Shown here piece by piece: positions 38,427 through 40,512 of a stretch of DNA of 40,512 nucleotides. The stretch comes from Coriobacteriia bacterium (GTDB lineage Bacteria > Actinomycetota > Coriobacteriia > Anaerosomatales > Kmv31). How positions within the stretch are numbered: position 1 is the stretch's first letter; the number at the start of each line of letters is the position of its first letter. Where the stretch lies: NCBI GenBank assembly GCA_014859305.1, contig JACUUM010000019.1, positions 1 through 40,512 on the forward strand, written 5' to 3'. The notes under the pieces were generated by a model. That model had not been told where the DNA came from. It saw only the letters and a list, made by a program, of their open reading frames with translations, and searched no databases. Made by a program: the position numbers and the translations under genes.

Positions 38427-40512
38427 CTAGCGGCCTGCGAGCCGCTCGCGCACCCGCATGGAGACGTGGCCGAGCACGCCGGGCTCGCGGTGCGAGCCGT
38501 CCGCTGAGGAGACCCTGAAGACGTCCTGCGCCACGCCGTCCTGGACGAGGGCGTTCGCCCAGGCGACATCGAGGCCGGCGTCCGACAGCGCCGCCGCGAG
38601 GTCGTGGAGGAGCCCGACGCGGTCGCCGGCCTCGATCTCGACGAGCGTGTGGGCCGGGTCCGAGGCGTCGAAGCGCACCGAGGGCGCGGGCGAGGCGGAC
38701 GGCGGGGAAGGATAGTGGCGCCGCCGCTCCTCGAGACGGGCGTCGAGCGAGAGCCGGTCGCGCGTCACGGCGCCGAGCAGCCGCTCGACCTTGGCCCAGG
38801 TGTCGGGGCCGGGGGTGGCGAGCGTGGCCGAGCGCACGGTGAACGAGTCGATCGCCACACCTCCCCACCCGTGGGCCGCGGCGGACAGCACGTCGAGTCC
38901 GGCGAGCGCGAACACACCGGCGACGTCGGCGAAGAGGCCGTGGCGGTCGTGCGCGGCCACGTCGACGTTCCAGCTCCCCTTCACCGGGCCGGGATGCACG
39001 CCGAGGACGGGCGGCGCCCCGCTGCCGGCGGCCAGGAGCCCCGCCACCAGGCGGGCGTCGGCGGCCGCCGCCTCGGGGGACCGGGACGCGAGGTAGCGCG
39101 GCGTGGCCGCTGCGAGCCAGGAGCCGCCGCGCCCGGGGGGCTCCTCGCCCAGGGCGTCGCGCGGCACCTCCCCGGGCTCGCGCGGCGCGTGCTCGGCGAG
39201 GGAGGCTCGCACGGCCGCGACCAGCCCGGCGAGCAGCACCGCGTGCCAGGCCGTCCACGCCCCCGGGCCGGTGGCGGCCGCGTCGGCGGCCGCGAGCAGG
39301 TGCAGGGCCGCCAGGGTGCGCTCGCCGGGGATCCGGGCCGCCAGGGCCGCGACGGCGCGGGCGTCGCCGGGGTCGGTGCGAAGGGCGGCCTCGGGCAGCA
39401 GCAGGTGCTCGCGGACGAGCCGCGCGGCGAAGGCCGCCTCGTGCGCCGTCAGCCCGCAAGCACGCGCGGCCCGCTCCGCCGCCGGGGCGCCGCGAGCGGG
39501 GTGGCCGGGACCGCTCTGGGCCTTGCCCGCGTCGTGCGTGAGCGCGGCGAGGAGCGCGGGCGCGAGGTCTCCGGCCTCGCAGGCCGAACGTGCCAGCAAG
39601 CGGTCGGCGCCGGCCAGGGCGGGCAGCGCGCAAGCGGCAGCCACGCAGTGGGCGCCCACGGTGAGCGTGTGCGAGAGGCCGGGCCGGCGCAGCGTCATGA
39701 GCGGCCGCAAGCCGGGGACGAGGATGTCCAGGTGCCCGCGCCGCGCCCAGCACTCGACCTCCTCGGCTCGGCCTGCCTGCACCGCGGCGAGGAGCGCCTG
39801 GGCGTCCGGCGCGGGCTGAAGCCTCGAAGCCGGCGGCAGGGCCCGCAGTGCGCTTCCGGCCGCTGCGGAGCGGACCGCGCGCAGCGCATCGTCGGCGACG
39901 GGCAGCGCCGCTTGCACGCGATCGGCGGCCTGGCCGAGCCCCTCGGCCTCCTCGGCGGTCATCACGGCGCCTCCGCCGAGCCGCTGCAGCCGCCAGCGCG
40001 CGGCACAGATCGCCGCGCCGGCCTCTCGCAGCTCCGCTACGTCCTCTGCGCTCGCCAACCCTGCCTCCACCAGGGCCTCGAGCCCCTCACTCGGGCGGCC
40101 GAGGAGGATCGCCGCCGTCCACGCCATCTCGTCGAGGTCGCGCTGGCCGCCCGGACCCTCCTTGAGGTCGGGCTCGAGCAGGTACGGCGAGCCGGCGCGC
40201 GGACGGGAGGCCAGCTCGCGCAGGAGGCTGGAGCGCCGACGGCGCGCCTCGGCGGCGACGGAGGCGAGCACGGCGGAGGCGTACCCCGCGTCCCCCGCCG
40301 CCGCGCGCCCGGTGAGAGAGGCGGTGAGCGTCTCGAGGTCGTGGCGGCACGCGCGCAGGTGCTCCCTGCGCGTGCGCACCTGGTGACCCACCTTCAAACC
40401 CGCGTCCCAGAGAGGGTAGAGGAGCTCCCTGGCAGCCTTCCGCACGGCCTCGCCGCGGTCCTCGGTCAACAGGAGCAGGTCGAGGTCGGAGCACGGGAGG
40501 AGCCGCCGCCGG
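38427..40512 (-). CDS. glnD: [Protein-PII] uridylyltransferase / uridylyl-removing enzyme GlnD (5' part beyond window)
   Basis: The frame is open to the right edge, so 694 C-terminal residues are seen. The first ones, RRLLPCSDLDLLLLTED, are the end of the nucleotidyltransferase active site (SDxDL), followed by LLEPDLKEGPGGQRDLDEM, the HD domain (SHTLTVGAH, LTHDAGKAQSG, REHLLLPEAA) and two ACT domains (WNVDVAAHDRHGLFADVAG and HTLVEIEAGDRVGLLHDLAA). The transferase part modifies PII when glutamine is low; the HD part reverses it; the ACT domains sense glutamine. It is unusually rich in Ala and Arg. glnB and amtB are not in the window and might lie just upstream, as in other Actinomycetota. Confidence 0.9.
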   Translation of the reverse strand, partial: RRRLLPCSDLDLLLLTEDRGEAVRKAARELLYPLWDAGLKVGHQVRTRREHLRACRHDLETLTASLTGRAAAGDAGYASAVLASVAAEARRRRSSLLRELASRPRAGSPYLLEPDLKEGPGGQRDLDEMAWTAAILLGRPSEGLEALVEAGLASAEDVAELREAGAAICAARWRLQRLGGGAVMTAEEAEGLGQAADRVQAALPVADDALRAVRSAAAGSALRALPPASRLQPAPDAQALLAAVQAGRAEEVECWARRGHLDILVPGLRPLMTLRRPGLSHTLTVGAHCVAAACALPALAGADRLLARSACEAGDLAPALLAALTHDAGKAQSGPGHPARGAPAAERAARACGLTAHEAAFAARLVREHLLLPEAALRTDPGDARAVAALAARIPGERTLAALHLLAAADAAATGPGAWTAWHAVLLAGLVAAVRASLAEHAPREPGEVPRDALGEEPPGRGGSWLAAATPRYLASRSPEAAAADARLVAGLLAAGSGAPPVLGVHPGPVKGSWNVDVAAHDRHGLFADVAGVFALAGLDVLSAAAHGWGGVAIDSFTVRSATLATPGPDTWAKVERLLGAVTRDRLSLDARLEERRRHYPSPPSASPAPSVRFDASDPAHTLVEIEAGDRVGLLHDLAAALSDAGLDVAWANALVQDGVAQDVFRVSSADGSHREPGVLGHVSMRVRERLAGR

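Noticed and set aside
35332-39753. Open frame of 1473 codons on the minus strand across acs, the cytochrome c gene and glnD
   Set aside because: High GC removes stop codons from shadow frames; the product is a low-complexity Arg/Ala/His-rich string with no domain, opposite to well-supported genes.

Overview
The window is very GC-rich, almost wholly coding, and looks chromosomal. The gene order polA, rpsA, coaE, uvrB, the PdtaS/PdtaR-type two-component pair and a GlnR-like winged-helix regulator all point to Actinomycetota. A 33-heme cytochrome, an HdrB-HdrC protein, a split archaeal-type glutamate synthase and an apparent selenoprotein point to an anaerobic lineage, for example a Coriobacteriia-like or related uncultured group. 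That placement is inference; no rRNA or tRNA gene was found to confirm it.

Layout. 1-2708 (minus): two exported beta-propeller proteins, one a lipoprotein cut by the left edge, the other carrying a C-terminal NlpC/P60 cysteine peptidase. 2919-4960: PdtaS-like kinase and ANTAR regulator, the kinase probably read from a leaderless mRNA. 5106-6191: BtrH_N/DUF4872 protein. 6250-8955 (minus): membrane-anchored cytochrome with 33 haem motifs and a 241-codon internal tandem duplication. 9049-9894 (minus): metallophosphatase. 10184-15087: tightly coupled HdrBC fusion and three-part glutamate synthase, followed by a hemerythrin (minus), glnA and a GlnR-like regulator that carries a one-base frameshift. 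17900-18288: deleted methyltransferase remnant. 18348-26537: polA, a lipoprotein (minus), rpsA, coaE, lytic transglycosylase, uvrB. 26766-27599: orphan cytochrome b. 27684-28364 (minus): unknown membrane protein. 28517-29664: msrB and msrA, in which msrA has an in-frame TGA exactly at the catalytic residue and a SECIS-like hairpin behind it. 29707-32681: CadC-like repressor and three-HMA metal ATPase. 32737-34440: coiled-coil protein and UbiB-like kinase. 34442-35335 (minus): larE. 35485-38382: acs, SHOCT protein, mono-haem cytochrome c. 38427-40512 (minus): glnD, cut by the right edge.

How it fits together. Nitrogen assimilation is the main theme (glutamate synthase, glnA, GlnR-like regulator, glnD), with an HdrBC module where the usual NADPH subunit GltD would be expected. 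A second theme is electron transfer across the envelope (33-haem cytochrome, cytochrome b, cytochrome c). A third is stress defence: methionine sulfoxide repair, hemerythrin and metal efflux. The strongest single observation is the probable selenocysteine-containing MsrA, which simple gene calling would truncate or miss. No intergenic gap exceeds about 290 bases; the larger ones (2709-2918, 9895-10183, 21575-21856, 26538-26765) are promoter regions, described where signals were seen. In 26538-26765 I see nothing beyond a ribosome binding site.
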